From contig CM043870.1 of assembly GCA_023846275.1 (NCBI GenBank), positions 6,633,527 to 6,697,526 on the forward strand: a DNA stretch of 64,000 nt, read 5' to 3'. A program made the translations under genes and the position numbers. The notes under the pieces are model-generated. The model was given only the letters and a program-made list of their open reading frames with translations. It did not search any database and was not told where the DNA came from. The stretch comes from Vanilla planifolia. Its lineage: Eukaryota; Streptophyta; Magnoliopsida; Asparagales; Orchidaceae. Below are positions 20,951-32,495 of this stretch, piece after piece. How positions within the stretch are numbered: the first letter of the stretch is position 1; every line of letters begins with the position of its first letter.

Positions 20951-23910
20951 TATAATTATAAGATTAAGTATATAATTAGCTATTATATAGCTAAGTGAAG
21001 TTTATTTTTTGAGATTAAAACATAATAATATTATTTTGATATTGTCTTAAAAACATAAATTTTTATAAAATTCGAATCAATATATCATTGAAAATAACTA
21101 ATTTAAAAGAATTTGTCGATTTTTTGTTGAAATTTTTGAAGCTCAACCATATTTGTTATAAATTAAAAAAGAAAAATAAAGACTTATATATATATATATA
21201 TATATTTATGTACATACATACATATATACACTGAGATTATCGAAGTCATCCAATATAGCTAGTTGCAGTGGAGAGCCCTTGGGAAGTTTTAGGAAGTGAA
21301 AAGAAAGAGGGAAATGTGAAAGAATTAAGAGAAAGTGAAAGAGAGAGAGCAAGACAAAGAAGAACAAGTATAAGAAGAAAAAAGATGGGCATTAGAGGAG
21401 GATTAGAGTAAAAGTAAAAGAAGAATAGGAAAAAAAATATTACATGAAACAACAATAGGAGGAAGGGCTACAATAAAGAAAAGGTTTGTTGACATAAGTT
21501 TTAACTTCTTAAGTATCAAATGAGTGATCTTTTTGATACTTAGAATATGTTATGAAATATTGGTATTATTTTTTTTAAATTAGGGTTGAAATCTAATGAG
21601 AAAGGACTATTTTTTGACTTATAGAACTACATCTCTAAAGCAAATGTATAATAAATTTGCTGCAATGTATTATACATTAAGCAAAGAACTGAAGGAATCC
21701 AATTTTCTGGAAAAATCGTATGGTAGGAGAATAAAGAATGGATTATACAATCAATTTTGCAGAAGATATTATTGGATTTCTTAGAAAATCACAAGATACA
21801 ATAATATTATTTCATGCAGTACAATATGCTTAAGATAAAGAAGTGAATAAAATTGTATGGAGTTATCTTAAGGTGCAACAATTTGAGAAATGGTGACAAG
21901 ACCTAATTTTATTGTATGATATCAATATTGAATAGTACACTTAGTTTTAAGAGAATGGGTATGAGAGATGGAGTTAAGCAATATGAATCCTAAGAATAGT
22001 TTCAATTGGCATCGCACGATATGATAATAATTAAACAATATGATTAGCATAAAAGTGGGACTATATGGTCTCAAAGAAAGCTTCATATACTTATCATAAC
22101 ACGATCTATTGAACATGTTGTACCATAGCACTATCAATAAAAGTAAAAGGAGAAAAATAAGATAAAATCTAAAAATAATAAAAGAAAATTAAGAATAATT
22201 TAATGTTAATTAAGTTTATCTAATTTGTGATGCACATATCAAAAGACAAGTAAGTCTCGAAATAAATTTTTTCCTTAAAAATTCAAATAGATAAGTTTAA
22301 TTTTAAAATGTAAGCTAAAACAATTATTAAAGTAAAAAAGGAAGCATTAACATAAGCATATAACATAACACCATAAAAACATAATATAAGATAAGAAGTA
22401 AGTGCTACTTGTGTGTGTGTGTGTGTGTGTTTGTAAAATATTATATTTGTATATAATGATAAATTCTTTACTATGTAAGATAAATTCATGAAAATAAAGA
22501 TAAGGAAAAAAGAAGGGTAAAGTACTGAAATTAATATAGAAAAAAGCAAATTAAGCCATTAGATAAATGAAAAAAAGAACAAGAAAATGAAATTTTGATT
22601 TTCTTAAAGACATACTCCTTTAGCAAAAAGAAAAGAAAGCTGATATTAGCAATAAATTGGAGCAATTATGAAAAAAAGAAGAAAAGAAAAACTTACATTG
22701 GTAATAAACCATGCCAAGGAAAAAAGAAATAGAAAACTAGAATTAGCAACAAACTAAGGGTACAAAAAAGAAAGAAAAGAAAACTAACATTTATAATTAA
22801 TTGGTCCAACAAAGAAAAAGAAAAATAAATTTGTAGTAGTAATAAATTGGTCTAAGAATGAAAAATAAAAAAAATATAATACTACAATATGTAATATTAA
22901 GATAATAAAAACTATGATAATAATATTAAGGAAGGATATAACCTCATATAAGAAGAATAAAAATTTAAAAAGATAAGAAAAAAAGAAATAAAAAAATGTG
23001 AAAAATAAAAGCAAAATAGAAAAGAATTAGTAACCCTAATAGAGATGAAGATGGAATAACTATAAATACTCTAATATTTATATATTTGGTTATGCTAAAA
23101 AAGAATAACAAAAAGCTAGTATTTTCTTATATTCAATAATGTAATTATGTAACAAGTCAAATGAGCTATTGATGTTATGATGTGTTTTATTTAATCTACT
23201 TGCAAATATTATTCATATTTACTTCCTTCCAATGTTGTTTATGTTTATTGTTTTATGTTAGGATTTGCTCACATCTACTCTACTTACATTATAAGATATG
23301 TCACCACCACATCAAGTGGGATAGATCAAGTAGCAATGGAGAGTAGGTATCTATTATAGAAAGTGGAAAGTTACATATGTATAGGTTTATATGCATACAT
23401 AGAAAAGTAGTAGCTTATTTTTAATATTTGTGAAATGAGAAGCCATGATTATGGAGATGTGACATACCAAATGTTAACTCATATTCCAACAAAATAAAGA
23501 AAATTAGAGATAGTAGTCATTCCTTGTTTCGAAAAAAATACCCTTATCATTATGCCTTAGTATTTTGATAAATGGTGGAATTAATGATTAATATAAGTGA
23601 GGTGTAACAAGATATTAAAATAGTTAACATCTTTTAAGATAAAGTTGGAAATGAGTGAGGTCATCGACACATCATGTAAATTATATACATTATATGCATA
23701 GCATCCTTAAATGTGTTATTACTTAGATAACCTTATATTTAAGTAAATTACAAATTTAAAAGAGAATGATAAAAGGAGATTCAAACATATTAAGTCTTAT
23801 GCCATAGGAGGAGATAAAAAAAGAATAACCAACCAAAAACCAAAATAAACCTATATTGCTTGCCTCTTCATCTATAATTCTTTTGGTAGAATAATAAGAA
23901 AGTTATGATA
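20950..23910. other. AT-rich, purine-strand-biased region left of the old gag
   Basis: Mostly A-rich DNA on the + strand, with T-rich open frames on the minus strand that reflect composition only. A (TA)n run sits at 21185-21206 and a (GT)n run at 22409-22431. If the flanking 4-kb repeats are LTRs, this is the leader part of that element, but I find no recognisable coding domain in it. Confidence 0.35.
22409..22431. repeat. (GT)n microsatellite
   Basis: About eleven GT units in an AT-rich context. Confidence 0.9.
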
Positions 23911-25003
23911 TTTTTAGGCTTTAGGATTAATTTCATCATTTACATCCCCTCATTTCAAAGGAGGTAATAATCCTTTGATCACAAAAGATTGGATCATGGA
24001 ACTAAATAAAAATTTTGTTACACCCCATTTTTTCCTAGGCTGATTTTTGGCATACAATTTTTTTTTTTTTTTTTTTTATATAGACAGCTCAGATCGTCTC
24101 ATACCAACCTGAGTAGCCTACGAAAACATAGGATATAACACATCATTACACACCTACTTCCCTTAACAATGTGGATCCCATCTCCCGGGTACACCGTCAA
24201 ATCAGGTTCATGACTCCTGAATTAACAGATGGACTCGCGCAATGTTACTCCTACTAGACCCAATACTCCTAACCCCTACGGGTAGGAGAACCGGTCTATT
24301 AGAAGTCTGAACCCCCATGATTAAGTTCCATAGTCATGTAATGACCTCACCATCAAACAAAAAGATATATAACATCCTCAGATAAAATATGGCACTCCAC
24401 ACACCATACTCCAAGACAATAAGGTAGGGTAGTAAATGAAAACTACATTACAAGAATAAGACCAAGTCCAACAAGTGCAATATTATCCAACCAGAAACAT
24501 AAGTCTGAATTTCCCTCACATATTACATGACATATGAGAATAATAACCTCATTAAATACATCCAACAGCAACAATCAACTAACCAGAATACCTCAGACAA
24601 TCACAATCAGATATCCTCCACAAGCCTGCTGACCACGATCCCACCTAATCAGGTAGCGTCAAGTCTGCCGAGCCACTGAAATATACAATACAGGAATGAG
24701 CTACGCCCAGTAGGAAAGACAGCTAGTAAAACTCACATGCAAGAGAAGGATAATAGCAAAAATATAGGAATACAGCATAACAATGTATGGTGGATAGGCA
24801 CTCTCAGTCCCAGACTCCGACCAACCACAGTCACCCCTAGTCACACCAGAGTAGCTCTCCTCTGGGCTTCCAGGTAGCATGCCAGTGGGAACGCCCATCT
24901 CGAAACACGCATGGCGCCTAAGCACCCGACACCGCAGCGTCTCTCGTCAATCAATCTCCTGGAGACTATAGACAAATCCAGTCACAAAATCTCTAGCCAA
25001 CGT

Positions 25004-25102
25004 GAGACACCCCTGCCACCCTAAGGCGCGCAGGCCTACACACTTGGCTAGCCACTGCGAGACACCCCTGCCACCCTCAGGCGCGCAGGCCTACACACAT
25101 GG
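25004..25102. repeat. 55-bp tandem duplication inside the solo LTR
   Basis: Two copies, starting at 25004 and 25059, share GAGACACCCCTGCCACCCT and GGCGCGCAGGCCTACACAC with one or two differences. It is local to this LTR. Confidence 0.85.
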
Positions 25103-25722
25103 ACCAGGAGAGATCGACTCAGCCACCGTCCCAAAGAGTCCTCTACCAACAACTTCCATAGAAGCTCACGCCCCTACAGTCATTGCCAATCTCTAACTCC
25201 AAGATCCGGCAACATGTATCCAGGTACAACAAGGCGCATACCAGTCACATGTATACTGTGGAAGCTAAGTCTGAACCGCACAGTTACCTACCACAACTAC
25301 CCTAAAACATCATATAGGGTCTATAGTAGTCCGGTCCAGTATGCCAATCCATAAAATATGCCAACACTGAGTAAACTGACTCAATCCATGCCGTTGCCAT
25401 CAAGCAACACAACTGTCAATTACTGACTGTTCTGGTAACATCCGTGTACCATACTTCTGTCTGACTGTTTCCAGCTGTACTGTCATCACTGATAACATTT
25501 TTCCCCACTTCAGGAAATTTTTAAATCCCAATTTCAATTTCCGCCCTTTATCCATTTTCCGAAATTCGAAATAAATTTCCGAATTTAAATTCCACATATA
25601 TCCTTTTTCCAAAAATTCGGATTAATTTCCGAATTAAATTTTTCGCTTATCCTTTTTATTTCCGAAAATTCGGATTAATAATAAATTTCCGAATTTTCCT
25701 TCCGCTTCTCTCTCCTCCGCGC

Positions 25723-25892
25723 CGCGCCGTTCGTCCGCGCCGACTCCCGCTGAACCGGTTTTCGCTGCCGGTTCGGCTTTCGCGCCGTTCGTCCGCGCCG
25801 AATCCCGCGGAACCGGTTTTCGCTGCCGGTTCGGCTTTCGCGCCGTTCGTCCGCGCCGAATCCCGCTGAACCGGTTTTCGCTGCCGGTTCGG
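25723..25892. repeat. 58-bp CpG-rich tandem repeat, about 2.9 copies
   Basis: Copies start at 25723, 25781 and 25839 and are nearly identical. Each holds GAACCGG and CCGGTTC separated by 9 nt, a 7-bp hairpin. CpG density is very high against an AT-rich window, so CpG decay has been limited here. Confidence 0.9.
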
Positions 25893-26580
25893 AACTCTCG
25901 CGCTGAACCGCAACACCGCCGAACCAATTTCTTATTAATCCGTTAATTGGATTATTTTAATTACTAATAAAATAGCATAAATACCATTAATTACTTAATT
26001 AAATTTGTAATTATCTAAACCCTTCTCCTTTCTCGGTCCGAAGCCCGCGAAACCCTAGCCGCCACCATCGCCGACCATTTCGATCCTTCCGTCGATTTCC
26101 GGCGACTGCGAACAAGGAGAACAATTTCCTAACATGCTCCTAAGCATCAATAAATTTTTTTTTTTTTTTTTTTTTCGGCGAAATGGGAATTTTTCCAGGA
26201 AATTCCGAATTTTGCAAAAGACACCAATTAGCATTCAATTAAATCCGATTTTCATCCACATGCTTGTTTTCATTAAGCAAAGTATTTCATGCTTTTAATT
26301 TTCTACTAAATCACTAATTTAAACTGAATTTCCTACCTCAACGACGCCGGCGACGGTGAACTTCGTCCGCAGCTCGCCGCAGCTCCTCGCCGAACGAATC
26401 CGGTATGAATTGACTCTCCTCGTTCCCGTGGATCTCCAGGCACAAAAAGCCCCTTGCCAGGCCGCCGGAATCACGCGCCGTACGCCGGAAAAACTCTCTC
26501 TATCGGTCGGCCGAACGAACCCTAATCGTTTCGCGAGGGTTTTATATTTCTAGCCGACACGGTGAAACCCATTACGCGCC

Positions 26581-26660
26581 GTTGACACGCTTTCGACACG
26601 GTAAGCACCCGATACGCGCTGTCGACACGCTATCGACACGGTAAGCACCCGATCAGCCGG
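26581..26660. repeat. 40-bp tandem duplication inside the solo LTR
   Basis: Two copies (from 26581 and 26621) share CGACACGGTAAGCACCCGAT, near the right end of the solo LTR. Confidence 0.85.
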
Positions 26661-27419
26661 TTCAATCCCAACCGTCGATCACGACCGTCCGATCCGCTTA
26701 TCAGAACGCACGCGCAAACTCACTCGGCGAACCGTCTCCGCCTCCGCTGAACCGTTCCGGTCTGGTTCACGCGCGGTAAAAACCAATTTCCGGTTTAATT
26801 TAAATGGATTTTCGAATTTCTAAAAATCCAATAAATCTAATTAAACAGGGAAAATTACTTAAAATTCACCTCGGTGCTCCGAAAAATCCCTAGAAATTTC
26901 AGAAATTCCAATAGCCTCTGATTGAGCTCCTGGCTCATCCTACTGTCGATCTGAAATCATCCAAGCCAAAAATTAATTTATTAAAGATTAACATAAAACT
27001 TTTTACTGGGTATAACAAATTTAAAAGCATCTTATGTCCAAAAACTATAACAACTTATCTAGCCATGTTGGTTCTAATAGATGATGTAGATATTTGGTGG
27101 GAATTTTGTCATTTCATCAAATTTAGAAACAAACCAATGAAAAACTTAACCTAGGATGAATTTGTACAAGATTTAAAATAATGATACATTCCTATCTCAT
27201 TAGAGAGCATACAAGGACAAACTTAATGAATTTCATGCAAAAATAATTGAGAATTATTGAATATGAAAGGGAGCTTACCAGATTGTCTATCATTAGCTTT
27301 GAAGCAAAACAATGTTTTGCATTTAAGAGAGGGTTAAAGCTTGAAATAAAATCCATTATTATTACTTTGAGGATCACTTATTTTATAGAATTGGTGGAAA
27401 ATTTTAGAATTTAGAACAA

Positions 27420-30400
27420 GATTTGATGTCTATAATAGTTAGAAAAAAATTTAAGACAAAAGAGGAAAGAAACTCTAAGAATAAAGCATCCTATATATGT
27501 GTTTAACATGTATTTGGTATAACTTTAAAATTCAATATTTGTTTGTATCCATAAATTGATAACTAAATAGAAAGAATAATCAAAACTTTAGAGAATTGTT
27601 GTGACTCTATATACTAGACATTTATAGTGATGAGAAAGTTATTTATCATTAATTAAATTTGTGCATAATAATAATTATCAATCTGATATTATAATGAAAC
27701 CATATGAAGCTCTATATATAAAGAAAAATTAATCACCATTGTGTTAAAATGATAGTAAAAGAAAAGTTATAATGAGTCCTACATTTGTTAAGAAAGCTAT
27801 AAAAAATAAGAATTATTTAAGATAGATTTAGAATTATCCAAAATATATAAGAAAAGTATTTTAATGTAAAGTAGAGACCTAAAAATTGTAAGAAAGTGGG
27901 TTTGTGTTTATCAAGGAAAGTTCAATTAAAGGGATAATAAGATATGGGAGGTTAGGGAAATTAAAAGTTAAATTTATTAATCCACAAGTTGTAAAAAGCA
28001 TTGATCAATGGCATATAGAGTAGTCTTGCCAGCACAATTGTTATGGATTTATAATATATTTCATATTTCTTCCTTAAAAAATATACTTCAAATCCTTCAT
28101 ATGTCGTTAGTCATAATATTTAAGATGTTAAGATTTAACCAAACTTAGCTTATCTAGAGATACTTGTTTACATCTTGGATAGAAGAGAGAAAGTACTAAG
28201 GAATAAACTTATTGCAATGGCTTAAGTTGTAGGGTAGGATTAAACAAAAATAATAAGCTACTTGGTAAGTTAAAATAGATATGATTGACAAATATGTAGA
28301 ACTTTTTAAAATTTTTGGATTAAATTTTTGTAAGGTGAAAAGATTATATTATCTTAAAATTTTTTTCTATGTAATGTAATATAAATCAATATTTTAAGTT
28401 AATATAATTGTAATTATGAGTTTTTAATAAAATAAAATAAAATTTCAAAAATATTATCATTTTTACTAAAATATTACATTTGTGATGTCTAAAAAAATGT
28501 GTTAGAGTTTCAAATCAAGTAAAAAGATATTTAAGATATGACTGAAAAGAGCTCATCATAACAAACTTAATGGCGGTGAGTTTTTAACTTTTGGAAGTTT
28601 AGTTATGAATTTTTGAAAAATTATGATAGAATTATTATTTTAATAATTGTTTAGAATAAAATAATAATTTTGCAAATTATATCTTATCATCTTAATTGGT
28701 ATAAGATTTAAAAGTGAAATTTTAATAGAGTGAGGTGGAAAGTGTTTAAGATAAAGGAAATAAAAAGATAGTAAAAGAGGAGAAGAATAAGGAAAAGAGG
28801 AAGAAGTGTTACCTATCAAGATGAAAAATAAGAAAAAGAAGAAAATAAGTGTTGCTGATGATAATAAGAAGAGTTAGAAGATAAGGAGAGGATTTGGTTT
28901 TGTTGTTAGAATTGAGAAGGAATGGGAAAAATGTGCCTTGATGTGCTACAATTATTGGAAATAAAGGAAAGAAAGCAAGCCATTTGAAGTAAGGATTTAA
29001 ATTATGTTCTTTCACTAGATTCAATTGGTTTTTACACAAGTTTTAGAGGGTTTAGTTTTCTACAAGTGTTAAAAATATTATGAGAATTATTTGAGTGAGT
29101 TTAGAAATGATTCATAGTAGAATTAAGCACATTCCATAAGATGTATTCCATCTAGAAAGGATAATTCTATATGATTGGGGCCAATGTATTATATGATGTG
29201 CTTTAAGTTGGTTTAAGAAGAGAGTGCAAAAAGTCTATTGAGTTGGGAATTTAGTATACTTTAATTCAATATTCTATATATTAAAGCCATTGTATAATAT
29301 GCTTGGGTGATGAAGGTATATAAGATATGATGATTAGGTTGGTTTAGGTTAGATAAGTCATGAAAAATGTACAGAACAATGGGTCATTGTATTTTATGTC
29401 AAGCTTGGCCAATCAAGTTCATCAAGAAAAACATACAATATGATAAGGGTTATAGTAGAGTGCATTGTATTTTTTTCAATGGGTGTTAGAAACAAACAAT
29501 ATGATATGGAAGGCTTCAAAATGGTTTTATAGGAATTGTATAATATGATATTCCAAATGTATAACACGATACAGAGGTTTATTACAAAATGTATATTACA
29601 TTCGATTTAGGATTGTGGAATGTTTTGGATGGAACGTAATGTATGATTGACATAAATGAATAGTACATTATTGAGAAATTATATAAATATATGATAGGTA
29701 TAAAGATAATATGATGGTACAATAATAGAAGAGGAAAATAGAGATATTTTTTTGGGTTGTATAAGTATATGAAGTATTAAATATTTATATTAAAAAAATT
29801 AATAATTCATGTGCATCTATGGCATTTTAGAAAATCAAGAGGACAAGGGAAGTAGATAAGCTATTTTTATCTCATATTTAGGTGGATAAATCTAGCAATT
29901 ATGACGTAAATATATTAATAAATAAAATATGATATATTTTTTTAATTAAAATATTTAAATATATTATTAGTTATTTGGTTTACGCTAATATATAATGAAT
30001 ATCTTAAAGGGTTTATTGGTATCTTATTGACACATGATTTTATATTTTAGTAAATATTTTATTGACATATTTTTATGATAATTAAGATAATTATATGGAA
30101 CCATGCAAATAGCATGAAAATTTGTTTATATTGGAAATGAAACTTTGTATCTTATTTTAAGTGATGACATGGTGTTTAGAACATGTCTATACTTTATGAA
30201 ATAGAATAATAGTAGTGGAATTTGGCTTTTTAAGATATTATCCACATCTTATGTGGATAAAGCATTTGTTTGAGACTTCAAACCCTTATTGAACATTTAT
30301 GTCACAATCTTATTAGATAGCCACTACTACATTATGCAAGATGGTTAATATATTAATCTAATACTCCATATCTCTATAAATGATTTAAATAATTATTAGT

Positions 30401-31939
30401 ATTTTGTGAAAATGATTAGGATATTGGACTTAGACTCTATATTCTTATATGATTAGATGTCTACTTATTGACGTCTATAGGAGGAGGTTAATTAAATATG
30501 AATATAGATATTATTAAATCTAGTTGATAATAATAAAAGGAAAATTAAAATTCTTAATGAATAAAATGCATAAAAGCTTGAAATGATTAAATAAACATGA
30601 AAAAAATAGTTATATATAATTTATTAGTTTAATATCTTAGACATTGATTATCATATTATTTATTACTGATTTTGTTTTCTTTTTTATTATATTATCATAT
30701 TTTGTTACTATATTAATTTATTTAATAAGATTTATAGAATCTTATTAATATTTTTATCATAAGTTATGTATCTTTTATAAAAGAGATAAAGATTATAAAC
30801 TATGGATATAAATCACACTCACTTTATGAGACAATAGGTAGAGTTGGATGTGATAGTAATTTATTATTTTCATATTGTCATACTATATTTATTTACTTTT
30901 TAATAGTATTATAAAGAGAAATTATGGTTATGCTTAATAGGGTCATGACCTCACATATTCAATATTATGTAAAAATAACCTAATTTCTCCACAAAAGTTT
31001 TCTCATTGTCTAAAGTACTTAAGCACATTATGTAATACTTAAAAATATGATCTAATTCCTTTTAATATTTTAATTTATCTTTTCAATTATTTTTTCTTAA
31101 ATCAGATTTCTTTAAATATCCTCTAAAATCTCTTCAAAATTCATTTTTAAATTTCAATATTTTTATGTTTTCAAATTTCTTCAAATTCACCAAATTATTT
31201 CTTAAATAATCACTTAACTATCAAATTCTTAATTTAATTCATCTATTAATCGTCAATTTAATTGCTCTAAAATCTCTTAAAACATTATTAAGGAATAATG
31301 ATTTTTTGTACATCCTCAAATAATTATTTGAATAATAATTTAAAAATCAATTTTTTCAAAATTTTGTTATATACCTCTAAACTTTTTTATAAATATTTTG
31401 TATAATATTCTTTACGTTTTTTACATATAATACATATCCCTTATAATTCCATTTGTCTACTCCCAATAATAAACAGTCTAATCCAATGACATTTTTATTT
31501 ATTACACTTATATATATATGCAAATGGAACACACAATGCCAAAAAGAGTCATTCTATCTCCAAACATACAAACTTGATAACATGCTTAATCAAAGAAACT
31601 AGCAATTTGTCAAGCTTGAACTAACAAAGTAGAATTAGTTAGAACATTTTCTTGAACCACAAGCAACTAAAACCAATTTATCAAGATAATTTATAGAAAA
31701 AAAATACATTAACATAATTTTTTCTATAAAAATAGATGTGTCTATTTTTATCAAAATAGTTTCATCATTATTTATAAAAATATTTTACATCTATTAGAAA
31801 AGAAACATGTTTTAAGCTCAAAATATATGTTAGTTAATGCAGCAAGCTTGCATCATTATTTTCTTATCTAATTTAAAACTCACTTATAACATATAATCAT
31901 ACAAACACATACACACACACACACACGTGTGTGTGTGTG

Positions 31940-31970
<31 letters not shown>

Positions 31971-32495
31971 ATACATACATACACACATATATTTAAAACA
32001 TGCATAATGTTATTATAGTTACATTACTCCTCTTGTTGGCCCCAATCTATGTTTAGTTATGTACTTATGAATATAGAGTGAGGTTGCATCTACTATAGAA
32101 AATACACAAGAATGGTAAAAAAAAATGTTAATAGATTCATGACGACTTATACCATTAGCCAAAGGATCATGCAACACCCCTTAAACTTTCTCCCTTGTCC
32201 CTTCTCCTCCTACTCTCACTCTCGCTCTAGACTCTTGTCCTAAGTAAATGTTGATTGTGAAGAGATACCAAAATGTTATAAATTACACCTCTCTTGGGTT
32301 GGTAGATTTTAAGGGGATGTTGGCACTCATCTACCTCACACTTTTTTTAATGTTTCTCTCCCCAACTCGTTCTTTATATCTTTATCTTTATTCCCTTAAC
32401 TAACCTACTTTTCTTTGATATGGAATAATAAGTTAGTATTAAGAGGAAATGAGATGAAATTTTTCTTATCCTCTCTTGGTTATAAGGTTATTAAA
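27420..32495. other. Decayed element interior, AT-rich, no gene recognised
   Basis: This follows the old gag. A stretch at 29.1-29.7 kb is unusually rich in variants of ATATGATA / GTACGATA-like words, and the same words recur at 43.4-43.8 kb, suggesting pieces of a common repeat family. No pol domain could be read. A palindromic microsatellite lies at 31910-31985. At 32172 TGCAACACCCC looks like the start of an LTR, but no matching end was found. Confidence 0.4.
31910..31985. repeat. (AC)n(GT)n(TA)n(GT)n compound microsatellite with a perfect palindrome
   Basis: An AC run (31910-31926) turns directly into a GT run (31927-31940), giving a perfect palindrome centred on ACGT. A TA run and a second GT run (31951-31970) follow. 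Confidence 0.95.

Larger units (their letters stand above)
24016..27017. mobile_element. Solo LTR of a Ty3/gypsy-type element
   Basis: A 3002-bp segment that starts TGTTACACCCC and ends GGGTATAACA, so its ends are near-perfect inverted complements in the TG...CA pattern. It is flanked by the 5-bp target site duplication AATTT (24011-24015 and 27018-27022). It is much richer in C and G than its surroundings, especially at 25.7-26.8 kb, and has internal tandem repeats. It contains no pol domains, so it is a solo LTR left after LTR-LTR recombination. The intact duplication and sharp edges suggest it is younger than its host sequence. Orientation is not resolved. Open frames inside it are composition artefacts. 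Confidence 0.85.
23910..27420 (+). mobile_element. Old Ty3/gypsy gag gene, split by a younger solo LTR
   Basis: On the + strand, sequence just left of 24016 reads like the start of the gypsy gag retrotransposon domain (SFKGGNNPLITKDWIMELNK). Sequence right of 27017 continues the same domain (DDVDIWWEF, then WDEFVQ, then YERELTRLSI), a typical plant gag order. The two halves are separated exactly by the 3002-bp solo LTR and its target site duplication. The gene is broken many times and is older than the insertion. Reverse transcriptase or integrase of the same element was not recognised further right. Confidence 0.7.

Noticed and set aside
21246-23014. Phe/Leu-rich minus-strand open frames resembling membrane proteins
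   Set aside because: They come from A-rich, purine-biased + strand DNA; the hydrophobicity follows from T-rich codons, not from a gene.
25634-25927. Two overlapping minus-strand open frames with repeated Arg/Ala-rich sequence
   Set aside because: They are translations of the 58-bp CpG-rich tandem repeat inside a solo LTR; two frames are open at once, as expected from stop-free GC-rich repeats.
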